Positions 47,466 to 59,187 of a stretch of DNA of 64,000 nucleotides are shown piece by piece. A program made the position numbers and the translations under genes. The number at the start of each line of letters is the position of its first letter. Positions within the stretch are counted from its first letter, which is position 1. The notes beneath the pieces were generated by a model, which worked only from the letters and a program-made list of their open reading frames with translations, made no database searches and was not told the origin of the DNA. The stretch is taken from assembly GCF_000203815.1 (NCBI RefSeq), contig NW_004457737.1, forward strand, positions 1 to 64,000, read 5' to 3'. The DNA comes from Cavenderia fasciculata. Its lineage: Eukaryota; Evosea; Eumycetozoa; Acytosteliales; Cavenderiaceae.

Positions 47466-47986
47466 AGGTTAGAGAATTAAGATATAAAACTTATAGGATT
47501 TTAAAAAAAGTTCATCATTTTTATGGTCATTCCTACTTGGAGATAAGGGAACTCTTTTTGAATTCAGCCATTTTGTTGTTTGGACAAGAACTTAAAGATT
47601 TAAAAAGGTCAAACACTAGGAATGACCCCTCTGTATGTCTAATCAGGGATATCCTCAAATTACTTGTAGATATATGGGCAAAATCTCTGGAACACGAACC
47701 AATTAGAATAGAAAAGCAGTCAATCAATCTTCTTTCTGCTACGGCAAACAAACTTTTGAAATACGCTCACAAGGCTCATATCAAAGAATTATTGGTTCTT
47801 TTTGAAAGATTAAAAGAAATGTTGGAATACGATTTTACACACTTGCAAGAAGATTCTTTTATGACCAACTCATCTGGAGGAGTGGCTAACAATCATGATA
47901 AAGTCGGAACCTCTCCGGACCATCCAACCATTGTCAACAATAATCACCATCCCCAAAATGTTGTAATAATATCTTCGCCACCTTAA
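44003..47986 (+). CDS. Large Asn/Gln-rich protein, possibly ATRIP-like, apparent frameshift
   Basis: Exons 44003..44179, 44278..46506, 46578..47379, 47468..47986, about 1241 residues if one shift is bridged. Residues 60-400 are Gln, Asn and His homopolymers. Next come an acidic patch (DDINFNFDDDTEIF), a Pro-rich segment and a coiled coil (LQDKLNKADQDKEELKQQLE), then Ser/Pro/Thr linkers. The C-terminal ~450 residues are helical and not low complexity (PIIFQVLYQFDLVDSVLQ, LEIRELFLNSAILLFGQEL, LLVDIWAKSLEHEP). Acidic patch, then coiled coil, then helical C-terminus resembles ATRIP, partner of the ATR checkpoint kinase, but this is architecture only. In exon 3 the frame changes within a run of eight T (46,648-46,655); seven T would stay open. 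Exon 3 start is also less certain than the others. Confidence 0.6.
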
Positions 47987-48239
47987 TAAAGAAAACGAAA
48001 TCTTCATCTTCGTAATTCGGGCTTTTCTGGTCGGGGGAGCAACACCCCCCCTTTTTCGATTTCACAAAGATATTTATTTTTTTTTTTAAATTATTTTTTT
48101 CAACGACGAAAAACCAAGTTAAGAGATTTTTAGGTCAAAGTTGATAGAGAGAGAACCAGTTCTCACAACGTCAATCATCACCATCAACCAACACACACAT
48201 TTTGTATTAACAAGAAGGCGATAACGATAGAAAGAAAAT

Positions 48240-49752
48240 ATGAACAAAGTTATTATCTTTTTATTAACGATCATTGCCACTATCTGTGTTGCACAAGACG
48301 CATCAGGTGATTTTGTATGTTACCCACATTGAACAACGACTCGAGCACCCATTTGTCTTTAAAAGTTATTAACCACAACCATCTTCATATTATATATACA
48401 TATATATTATATCATTTTACATTTATTCTTTCTTTAGCAAAATCTAACCTATGTAGCCAAAGTTAAACCAGTTACAGATAGTGGTTCAATGTCAATCACC
48501 ACCTATTTCTCACCAGATACTAGTATCCAAACTGAAACTAATCTTATCCAAGTAAGTAATAGTAGATATTTGATGAAATTTGAAAAAAAAAAACTAAAAA
48601 GAAAAGATATTAATATATTTTTATCTATCTATCTATCTATCTATTTCTTTATAGAATGCACAAGAATCAATTGATATTGCTATTCCAGGATTTGATTCAT
48701 GGAATTATTGCACTGATACTTATGAAGGTGTATATGGATGTACTGTTGCCAATCAAAGAAGTCAAGAGACATTCCCAATCTTTCAAGCATTGTTGAATGC
48801 CATTCATAGAGGTGTTGCTGTTCGTATCATTAGCAACAACTTTTATAGTGTCAATGAAACATTGACCAGTGGATACATTGATCCACTCAGTTTCCTTGCC
48901 TTGACCGGTGCTCAAGTTCGTTATTTCACGACACTCACATTTTTGCACAGCAAGTACATGAATGTTGATGGCAAACAAACATCAATCTCATCGATCAACT
49001 TTAGTCAAACTTCATTTATGAAGAATCGTGAAGCTGGTGTCATTGTCCAAGGTTCATCTGCCATCTCTGATTTTACCACCTCTGTCTTTGAACTCGATTG
49101 GGATTTGGCTATCGATTGGCCAACCATCTCCTATTCTGCCAGTGATATGAGTATCATCACCGACAAGACACCAGTCACTGTCAACATTCCACAACCAACC
49201 AGTTTCCCAGGTAGCTATGTAACCAAGGCTACAACCACCACTGGCAACGTTGATGCAGAGGTATTCACATCTCCAGACAATGCATGGACCACTGTCAGTG
49301 ATGATATCTCTTCCTCCAAGAGTCTCAAAGTCTACATCTACCAAATCACCGATCAAGATTGGTGTGACTTTGTTGGCAATTACACTGGTGAATTGACCAT
49401 TCTCGTATCTAGCAAGATCTACTCTCACGCCGACTATGAAAGTGCCTATTTATGTTACTCTCATCTCTATGGCAAGGGTATCACCATTAGAAAGACTGCT
49501 AGCAACATGTACACCTACTCCCACCAAAAGTATTGGATCCTCGATGACAACCGTGTCTATGTAAGCACTGGTAATTGGGGTGATACTGATTATCCTACTG
49601 GCTCTAACGTATTCCCTGCCTACAATCAAAGTCCACAACTATGGAGAAAAACTAATCGTGACTTTACTATCAAGATGCAAAATAGTGATATCGTTGACAT
49701 CTATAGTACTTTATTTGAAGAGGATTACTCTAGAGGTTATGATTGGTATCCA

Positions 49753-49755
<3 letters not shown>
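48240..49755 (+). CDS. Secreted phospholipase D-family protein (PLD3/4-like)
   Basis: Exons 48240..48314, 48438..48551, 48655..49755 give 429 residues. The N-terminus MNKVIIFLLTIIATICVAQ is a signal peptide. Two HxKxxxxD motifs are intact: LHSKYMNVDGKQ (with SSINFSQTSF behind it) and SHQKYWILDDNR (with STGNWGDTDY behind it). These give the paired active site of the PLD superfamily. Spacing and the signal peptide match the PLD3/PLD4 group, which in dictyostelids includes several secreted or lysosomal members and which in animals are 5-prime exonucleases acting on single-stranded nucleic acid in lysosomes. Whether this one acts on lipid or nucleic acid is not clear from sequence. No membrane anchor after the signal peptide. 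An AAAT repeat follows the stop. Confidence 0.92.
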
Positions 49756-49791
<36 letters not shown>

Positions 49792-49912
49792 ATATTTTAA
49801 TCCCCCAAAAAAAACAAAAAAAAAGAATGAAATTTAATGATCGACTTGTTTTGAACAACGATCATCATCATTGAACATTATAATATATATAGATATAATA
49901 TAAATTAGAAAG

Positions 49913-50639
49913 ATGCCTTTAGAAGTTTTATATTGCAAAGGTAACAATTATCTCGCTATTTATAGAGATACATAGTACATTATTATTGACACAACATCAT
50001 ACTTCCTCTTCCTCCTCCTCCTATTTTAAAGTTTGCGGATTACCATTTGAATATTGTGAGTTTGGACCATCACCTGCAAAGTGTGTCGAAGTTAATGGAA
50101 GTATAAGTGCATCAACTGTCAGTTCTGCTGCTACTGCTAATCCTGAAATTCAAGATACAACATCTGCTGTTACTGTCGATGAAACAAGCACCAGCACAAC
50201 AACCCTACAAGATACGACAACAGATAAACTTTCAAAATTAAAGATGGTCGATGACTCTAAAGAGGAAGGTCATACAACAATTACAACTACAACCAACAGT
50301 GCAGCTGCCGAAGGAGAATCGGTTGCTGCTGCACCTCCAAAGAAAAAAAAGGAAAAATTACCAAACATTACAATCGAAGTAAACAACAGAAACAAGAGAA
50401 AGTATGTCACTACGGTATCTGGTTTGGAAGCATTTGGCATCAAATTGGCAGATGCTAAAAAGTTGATGGCAAAGAAATTTAGTTGTGGTTGCTCTGTCGT
50501 CAAGAATGCATCGGGCGGTGAAGAAATAGATATCCAAGGTGACTTTGCTGATGATCTCGTCGATTTGATATTGGATAACTGGCCAGAAGTACCAGAAACA
50601 AATATCCTTGTCATTACTGATAAAAAGAAAAAAAGATAA
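49913..50639 (+). CDS. denr: Density-regulated protein DENR (SUI1 domain)
   Basis: Exons 49913..49940 and 50032..50639 give 211 residues. Starting MPLEVLYCK, the intron joins to VCGLPFEYCEFGPSPAKC, which is the DENR N-terminal zinc-binding cysteine set. A Thr/Ser/Ala-rich linker and a Lys-rich hinge (PPKKKKEKLP) lead to the SUI1/eIF1-like domain: TIEVNNRNKRKYVTTVSGLE, DAKKLMAKKFSCGCSVVKNA, IDIQGDFADDLVDLILDNW. DENR with MCTS1 recycles the post-termination 40S subunit and supports re-initiation. MCTS1 is not in this window. It converges with ARPC4, with ~330 bases between the stop codons. Confidence 0.95.
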
Positions 50640-50969
50640 ATAAATAATATAATAATGGAAATATAATAATAATATTATTAGATTTGATAGATATTATAAT
50701 AACAGTTCTTTGGGGTTTTTTATTTTATAAATAATATGAAGTTGGTTGTAATAAAATAGATTGTTTAGATTTTATCATCAAACAATGTGTTGAGTTGTGA
50801 TTGTTGTTTGTTGTTAATCATTCATTCTCCCCCTTTTTTAATATTATTATTATTACAATAATAACAAGAAGAAGAAGAATAATTGATGTTGGTTGTTGTT
50901 GTTGTTTTTGTTTATATATAATTTATAATATTGTTTTTGGATTGATCGATTACACAAAAAATAAATAAT
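50640..50969. other. Convergent spacer between DENR and ARPC4
   Basis: AT-rich 3-prime flanks of two converging genes, with TAA and GTT runs. No gene seen. Confidence 0.5.
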
Positions 50970-51686
50970 TTAGGCGTATACCTTTAAGTATTCAGAGGCA
51001 ACGATACGAGCTCTGGCGTTGAGAGTAATCTTCAACTCGCTGACTTCCTTGTCGATATCTTCCATAAATTGAATGATAAAGTCAACAAGCTTGTGCTTAA
51101 ACATTGATTCAGTGTGGAAGTTGGTTACCAAGAAAGAAATATCATATCCCTAAAAATAATTGGTGATGATAGTTATATTAGTTGTGAACCCAACAAAGTT
51201 TGTTTGTTTGTTTGTTTGTGGTGGTGGGCATCTGTTAGATTTTAATACAACATACCTCTACTGGCTTTCTTCTCAAGATGATAAAGTTTTCAGCTCTTTG
51301 GACAAGGAAACGAACAAACTTCTTGGCAAGGATGACTTCAATTTCATCAGACTTTTTGATTGAAACACTGATACGTACAGAGTTGATGGATGACTCGATC
51401 AATACCTTTTCTTGTTTGTTACGAGCAATAACGATTGGATTTAATAAAAGTTCCTTGCTTGTCCTGTAATAATAATAATAATATTGTATGTTAGAATATT
51501 TTATGGACCTAGATACATATATATGTGGTTGGGGAGGAGGGGTTGTTTCTACTCACTTTACTTCTACTTCTGGTTTGTTGTGTCTCTCTACGATTTGAGA
51601 TGCAAAGTTTTCAAGACAAAGAGCAGCAGTCAGTGTAGTTCTGATGCAATTAAAATATGGTACTTGAGCAGAAGACTAGTAGTTGC

Positions 51687-51718
<32 letters not shown>

Positions 51719-51807
51719 GTAGTTTGAATGATGACCAATGTATACAAGTTAGTTCAAATGTCAATAAGCTATACCTGTTGATAGTTTTCTTGTGTTTCAC
51801 ATACCAT
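50970..51807 (-). CDS. arpC4: Arp2/3 complex subunit 4 (ARPC4, p20)
   Basis: Four exons (minus): 51807..51775, 51675..51557, 51463..51256, 51149..50970; 179 residues. Exon 1 is only [11 protein letters not shown]. The remainder matches ARPC4 closely: [116 protein letters not shown]. All exons are short and coding on the minus strand, so longer plus-strand open frames here are only shadows. ARPC4 with ARPC2 forms the core of the Arp2/3 complex that nucleates branched actin for pseudopods, macropinocytosis and phagocytosis. D. discoideum calls this gene arcD. Sequence is highly conserved, so the call is secure. Confidence 0.95.
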
Positions 51808-52308
51808 TTTTAGTCAAGCAGTGAGTAATTAAATAATATATGATACAAGTATAGTTACAAAAAAAAAAAGATAGAGAGAAAGCCTCATCAAGATATTAAT
51901 TTTTTTTGCATGATCATCAAAAAAAAAAGTTTTGAAAACAAAAAAAAATTTATTAAAAAAAATCCTCTGTTGGCTCCTTGAATTATCTTAATCAATTTTG
52001 GCTCTCAAAAAATATATATTGATATATTGTCCCCAAACAACAAATAAAATAAAAATTCAATTTTTAATATTGAATAATTAAATTAATATATTTATTTAAT
52101 ATAGGTTTGTTGGTCACAAATAATAATATAATAAATAATAATTTAGCATTTCCATCAAAAAAACATAAATAACCAAATCTTCAAGTCGATCAAAAGTTCC
52201 CCCACCTCCACACTTCGTTTTTATTTTTATTTTTTTTTCCCCTCTTGCACAGCGATTCTATGTGTTTCATTCACAGATGACCAAAAAAGATATTATAACA
52301 GCAAAGAG

Positions 52309-52366
<58 letters not shown>

Positions 52367-52369
52367 GAG
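51808..52369. other. Divergent spacer between ARPC4 and the ankyrin/VPS9 gene
   Basis: AT-rich with A and T homopolymers (51,860s; 51,899; 52,228-52,238). A (TAGA)n run leads into a (GA)n run (52,327-52,357) that ends 12 bases before the ATG at 52370, so the transcript leader of the VPS9 gene is probably GA-rich. No gene recognised. Confidence 0.5.
52327..52357. repeat. (GA)n microsatellite before the VPS9 gene
   Basis: About 15 GA units just upstream of the ATG at 52370, probably in the 5-prime leader. Preceded by TAGA units. Confidence 0.9.
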
Positions 52370-53286
52370 ATGGAAGATGATGACAAAATCAATAAATTGA
52401 TGGCATCTCCGACAGTCAACGCTCTATTATTAGATAACAGTGGCACAACATCAAATAATAATAATAATAATAATACAAATACACTCACAACTACTACTAC
52501 TACTACTACTATTGTAGATAATGAATATCTTACAGTGCTACTTAACAATAACAACAACAACAACAATAATAACAATAATGATGAAGATCTAAGTGACACA
52601 AGTTCAACAAGTAGTCTTGGAAGTAGTTATTTATCAAATACAAATATAGTTATAAGCACAAATTCATCTTTGCCAACTGTTACTACCACTGCCACCATCG
52701 TAGAACAACAAAAATCAAAAACACAACAACAACAAAGAGCATCACCAACATCAATGTTAAATATCAGAGGTGGTGGTGGAGTAAAGGGCAGAGCAAATCA
52801 TATAGCCCACTCTCGTTCAGCATCATTTGATGTATCATCAACATCATCGTCGTCGTCGTCATCAGTCTCACCACCAATAAGAACAGGAGGAGAACCACTA
52901 AAAGAAAGAAGCAAGTTGGAGAAAATGGAGGCTGCTGTCAACGCTGGAAACTTGGTGTTCCTAAGTAATTCACTCAAAGAGAAACCAATCATCCCTCTTA
53001 CTCAAGAGTTGGCAAAGAAGAATACATTTCTTCATATTGCTTGTAAATCACTCAAGATAAAAACGGTAATGTTTATCTTGGATAAGGCTCCATCCCTCAT
53101 CAACGCTCAAAACAACAAGGGAAGGACACCCTTACATGTTTCTTGTAACAAAGGTTTCTTACATGCTGCCAATACCCTAATCAATTTGGGTGCAAATACT
53201 ACACTCACTGATTATAAAAAATGGACCGCACTTCATCACCTTGCGTCACATGATCTTATTAAAAGACAAAAAGAAAAACTGGCTTT

Positions 53287-53350
<64 letters not shown>

Positions 53351-55375
53351 GCCAATAATAACCCAATAGTTACTGCTTCTGCTTCTACTACTACTACTAC
53401 TACAGTTAATTTACCTATAGTTCCACCAGTTGTCAATGATATTACAATAGGATTTACCAATGAATTGATATTGGAAATTTCAACCAAACTTTTAATTGGA
53501 AAAGGAAATTTAATAGGTTTAAAGGTAATTAATTAATAGAAAAAAAAAAATCATTCCATAATTATTATTACTATGCTGACAATTGTTTTTTTTTTATCTT
53601 TTGACCAGACAATAGTAGGAAGAACAGCATTACATTTAGCCATTTTATCACATAACCATCAACTATGTAAATTATTACTAAGTCATTCGACACCCGAGAT
53701 TCTTGTTACCAAGGACGATAGAGGAAATACACCATTACATCTTTCATGTTATATCAATCGTAATAAGATGTCATATGATATTGCACATACAATCCTTTCA
53801 ATCTTGGCAGAGAATCTAAAGGGTGAGACGCTTCAAGCATTTATTGACGACGCAAACAATCTCATGGCATCTTCATTGCAGATTGCAATGAAGGTTGAGA
53901 ACACACAGCTAACAAGACTTGTGATACAATTTAGATCTCTGTCAGAGGCTAAAATTCTTGAAGAATACTTTATAAGTCTAAATAGTGTCAATCCAAACGA
54001 CACTACCCGTCTTCCCTTGGAACAGTTACAATACAACAACGCAATGTTTAGAAATTCATCTTTTGGTGTGCTATTTAGGAAAATGGTCACAATTCTAAAG
54101 GAACACTATACCATCAACATGACGCACCAAAATCCTCATCTCCTTTTGCGTCGAGCAAAAGACACAATATCTAAATTTTTTACATGGTTGGATCGAAACA
54201 TTCATAATTATGACTATAATAGATCATATAAAGAAATGATATTTTCTCAGTCTTATGATACCATTATTCATCTCTACCATGAAACTGTAAGAATGTGTGA
54301 TATTATAAAATATTTTGGAATTTTTATTAATATTGTTGTTTTATATTTTATATTTTAGAACAAATCAAAGGATATATTTTTTAGACAAAGAATATCAATG
54401 TTTAAAGATATAACGCACGGAGAACTTGATATCACAGAAGAAAGTTGGAAATTAAATGTGAGTACAAAAAAACAATTTAGTATCATTGTAATTATAATTA
54501 TTCTTTACTAATTGGTTTTGTTATTATTTTGTTTTGTTTAGACTGAACAATTTCCCAAAGCATTATCATTATTTAAAACTTTATCAGACAAGAGGACACC
54601 AGCCGAAAAAATAGATACATTAAATGAAGCTACCAGTCAAATACGTAGAATGGATGCCAATGACCTTACTCCAATGTTTATGTTTTTGATTATCCAAGCT
54701 TCCAATGGTTATTTACAATCGGAATTTCAATATATGGATGATTTCAAAGATACACCAGAGCAAGAACAATATTTGTTGTTGCTTAGCGGATCACTCGACT
54801 ATTTGGAAACGCTCAATGTTACACTTCGAAATAATCTCAACCAAGTAATGTCACTCTCTGGTATTGTTGACAGAACTATCGACAATGCTCTCTCATTGTG
54901 CGACGAGTTTCAAACAAAATCGTCACCAATTCCAACCTCTACCAACTCATCAATCCTTCATAGTCCGTCATCGATTCTTCAAAGCTTCAACGAACAGTTC
55001 CAACTTGATGATATGGAAGATGGGTTCAATATTCAAGATGAACTGGTCCTTTTGTTAATGATGTTGAGCAAGTTGGCCAACCGATTAAATGATGACCCAA
55101 TCTATCTTCCAATGACTTGGTCAGATAAAATCATAAAGGCATATCACTTTAATGCAATCATAGAGCGTTTGGGATTGAAATTGGATTTATCGTTGGAATC
55201 TTTATTAACGAATAAAGATGAAATAGCAACAACAACAACAGAATCATCAGAGCCTACCCAACAATCCTTAAATCAAAAAAAAGGAGAGATTTGTATTATA
55301 GTCCAACACCCATACCCGCAAATGGTATACCAAGTAGTTGAAGAACAATTGCGAATAAAAGTTCTTCAAAAATAA
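52370..55375 (+). CDS. Ankyrin-repeat protein with VPS9 (Rab5-type GEF) domain
   Basis: Exons 52370..53524, 53609..54286, 54359..54457, 54542..55375 give 921 residues. Asn/Thr/Ser-rich N-terminus to ~180; ankyrin repeats at ~185-300 (NTFLHIACKSLKIKTVMFIL, GRTPLHVSCNKGFLHAANTL, KWTALHHLASHD), a Gln25 loop, then more at ~385-450 (GRTALHLAILSHNHQLCKLL, GNTPLHLSCYINRNK). The C-terminal third holds a VPS9 domain: DKRTPAEKIDTLNEATSQI, DANDLTPMFMFLIIQASNGY, LQSEFQYMDD and EQYLLLLSGSLDYLETL. The conserved Asp is in ANDLTP; the Thr that normally follows the Tyr by four positions looks replaced by Leu, so exchange activity is not certain. Similar to ANKRD27/VARP in architecture. Predicted endosomal traffic role. 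Confidence 0.85.
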
Positions 55376-55563
55376 ATAAATATTATTAAAAGTAAAGGGA
55401 TAGTATCTCTTGATTAAGCGCCACAAACCTTTTCAGTGAACCGAAAAAAATATCACCACCATAAAAAAAAAATCCAGATATGTTTAAGCTGTTCACTTTA
55501 AAACATCATCATCAATCTTAACAACATTTAAACTGTTTATACAGATAACAAAGTAATAAAATT

Positions 55564-57559
55564 ATGAAGAGGTATATCTTGGTAATAGTAATTTTATTTA
55601 GTCTGGCATTATTGGCTCAAACAAGACCAACACCAGTTCCTGGCACTTTTAATGGACCACAGTATGCTTGGGGTATGTATATTTAAAGAGATTCCAATAT
55701 CATTTTCATTTCTCTAATTTTTTTGTATAAAGGTATAAATCAAGGATACTATGGCCTAGATGCTGTTAAAATGAATCAATTATGTGGCAAGGTTGGTTTA
55801 ATGAGTAATCGTCCTTCATATCCTCAAAGCTACTTTAAGAAATGGGGAATAGACATAAATTATGGAAATGGGGCTGTAGCATCAAGTTTAGAGGCAGGAA
55901 TGACAAATCTTACAGCTTTTCTCACATTTGATCAAAATGAACCAAAGATTGTGCCTTCCTCTATCAATTTGGATATTTGGTTGAATGATAACACTGTCAA
56001 TCCTCAAAATGAATGGGCTGTTTTTGTTTACAATGTGGTTAATGCTTACAAGAATATAACAAAGATTTATGAAGTTTGTAAGTATCTAGATAGCGTGCAG
56101 GTAACTAAAGACATATATATACCAACTTCTTATTATTCTTCTTCTTCTTCTTCTTTACCAATTTAGATAACGAGCCAGACTTTGTAGACAATTGGGAATA
56201 TGTAAATACTTGGTGGAACAACCCTCCAACAGATGCTCAATTATCAAGATTTGATGGATCAATTTACAATTATATTAGATTGCTCAGAATCACTTGGGAA
56301 GTGGCCAAGTTTGTAGATCCATCGTATGTTTAGTTAACTAAAACAGCTCAAAAGTAATGCCATGTAGAAATGTTGTACTAATCTGTTGTTTTTAATATTC
56401 AATTGTTAGTTGTTTTGTCACTGTCGGAGGATTGGGATATCCTTCTTTTCTAGACGCAGTGTTTAGGTACACAGACCAACAGTCTGGTGGTTTAACGGGT
56501 AATAATTATATTGATGCCATTTCACTTCATTTTTATCCATATCTAGTCACCTCTAAAACAAACTCTGATTCTTATGTTCAATCATATGTTGCTCATATTA
56601 ATTCGTTCAAGGTAAAAAAAAAAACCTAGAAAGAAAGGGAATAATAATATTAACATTAATATTAATAATTTTATATTAATAATTTTAAAGAATATTACAA
56701 ACCATTATAATTTCCATAGTGATATGTGGGTAGTATCAGAGACTGGAGTTTCAACCGAATCTTTTGGAGATTACTATGGTTCTGAAAGATTACAAAGAAA
56801 TTATTTTATGAAATTGCCAACCTATTCTATCATTTATGGTATAAGCCAAGTATGCAAAAATAATTTATATAAACTATTGTTGTACCAATATTGAATGACT
56901 AACAACCCATCATTACATTATAAATACAGAATCATATATTTGTATTGGGTGGCAGTGATTTTGGGTTATACAGTGATATTAATTCAGACACTGATCCATC
57001 AACTGCTAATCCAAAAGATTCTGCCAAATCCATCCAAACTTGGAAACAGCAAATGTCAAATAGAATGTATGTTGTTGGAATAATAATTATTTTGATTAAT
57101 AAATTATTATTATTATTATTATCACAAACTAATATTTACTCTTTATATAATTATTTTAGACTAGATAGTGTCCAATCTAATCAACTCCAATCCCAATTAA
57201 CATTGGGAACAGTAGGGCATGCATATTCAACAATTGGTAATTCCAGTGACATTGTTTATGTAATGTGGGCAAATTCTTCATCGTACCAATACGATCAAGA
57301 TACACCAGAGATCAGTGTCACTCTTCCTGCATTGGGAGATTGGATGTTTTATGATTATAGTAACACCTACTTTAAGGTTGCTCGATTCAATAGTGACAAC
57401 AAAACGGTTACCTTTACTTTGGACGGTGATGTTGTTATTGCCTTTGATACCAAACAAATTAATATTGATGCTCCAACTGTATCGAGCACTGTTGGCACAT
57501 TGTCATTGATAATTTCACCCTTTATCATTTCTATTCTAACATTATTCCACCTCTTTTGA
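55564..57559 (+). CDS. Secreted glycoside-hydrolase-like protein, probably GPI-anchored
   Basis: Seven exons: 55564..55672, 55733..56077, 56167..56323, 56410..56611, 56691..56849, 56930..57066, 57160..57559; 502 residues. Signal peptide MKRYILVIVILFSLALLAQ. A (beta/alpha)8-type enzyme is suggested by YNEPDFVDNW (Asn-Glu-Pro: acid/base Glu of clan A hydrolases, restored exactly across intron 2), AISLHFYPY, and MWVVSETGVSTESFGDYYG (nucleophile Glu in SETG). A C-terminal beta domain ends in a hydrophobic tail (LSLIISPFIISILTLFHLF) preceded by small residues, as for a GPI attachment signal. Specific family (GH5/39/79-type) is not assigned. Substrate unknown; a cell-surface or matrix polysaccharide is plausible. 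Confidence 0.78.
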
Positions 57560-57887
57560 TAATCTTAGAGTTTTATATATATGTATGTATATATGTATGT
57601 ATATATGTATATGTATATACATATATCCCATTTGTACAACAAAAGAACTATTATGAAAAAAAATGTGATGAAACGATCATTGTTTCGAAGAATCCCTCAT
57701 CAATAAACTTTGCAAAACGACGAGTTTTTTATTTGTTATTATTATTTTCATATTTAAAAATAGTAGTCGTAGTAGTAGTTAGTAGTAGTAGTAATAGTAG
57801 TTGTTAGTATAATTAATATAATTACTGGTTCACTGCTGCTGCTACTACTGTTGCTGTCGTTGCTCATGATTCGAATACGACCAAGCA
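57560..57887. other. Spacer between hydrolase-like and J-domain genes
   Basis: TATG/TATA-rich run (57,575-57,625), then TAGTAG runs (57,760-57,810). No gene recognised. Confidence 0.45.
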
Positions 57888-59156
57888 ATGGAATGTAACA
57901 AAGATGAAGCTACTAGAGCTTATAAGATGTCAAGGAGTTACTTTGCAGAGAACAATCTTCCAAAGGCTCTTTCACTTGCCAACAAGTCTCGAAAACTCTA
58001 TCCTTTGGATAACATTGTCGATTATATACAAAGTTTAGAGAAATTAATTGAACAATCACAGCATTCCTCCTCTACAACAAATAACAATAATAATAATAGC
58101 CAACATAATCAAAATAACAACAACAACAACAACAACAATAATAATAATAATAATAATAACAACAACAACAACAACAATAGTGATCACAAAGAATCGACGG
58201 CTGCAACGACAAAGCAAAATAACTCTGGTGAAGATTCTCTACTAGTAACACGTTTATATACAAAAGAACATGTAGATATTATACAAAAGGTTTTGTTGGA
58301 ATCATCACATTATGGTAAACTTGGACTGAGCAACACCTGCACAGAAATTGAAATCAAACAACAATATAGAAAGATTGCAAAGATACTTCACCCCGATAAG
58401 AATAAGGCACCTGAAGCAAACAGAGCTTTTCAAGGTATGTATATGATGGAAATATAATCAATGATCATTTCTCATCATCATCATCATCATCATCATTCAA
58501 ATCAATATCAATCTAAAACCTTACTTTTAAAAAGAAATACAAACTAGTTTTGCCCTGCTATCTGATCCTACCAAGAGAAAAAATTATGATATCGATCAAT
58601 TGAAAGCTAGCTATTCTCAAAAGAAAACGACTTTGTATCCTCCTAATAATAATAATAATAATAATAACAATCAAAATAATAGTCAAAATAATAATAATCA
58701 AAATAGACAACAGCCAACACCACAAAGATATAAAATATCTGTATGTTTTAAAGATATTATCCTCTTATAATAATCATGTATTAATACCAAAATTTTCAAT
58801 TTACAACAGATTAGATGTCCCACTTGTGTGGCCATTATTTATTTCTCAAAGATGGAGGATCATCACAAATTTCAGGAGGGATTATTTTCTCTGGTGTGCT
58901 ATGGTTGTAAACAATCTATGGCAAGTATTACATGTCCTCATTGTAACTCGAGATATGTTTTAGGATCACAATATGCACAGTATCATGGAATGAGTGTAAA
59001 GTGTAGCAATAATATGTGTAGTCAAAATTTGGTCATGAAATATCCATCCACATCGATTAGTCCTCTACCAAACAACGAATATGTCGTTCCTTCCTCATCC
59101 AATCTGAAACAGCAAGAAGAAAACAAAAGACAAGAGGAAATGATCAAAAGACAACG

Positions 59157-59187
<31 letters not shown>

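Noticed and set aside
51160-51813. Three plus-strand open frames opposite ARPC4
   Set aside because: The minus strand carries four conserved ARPC4 exons with proper splice sites; the plus frames are shadows.
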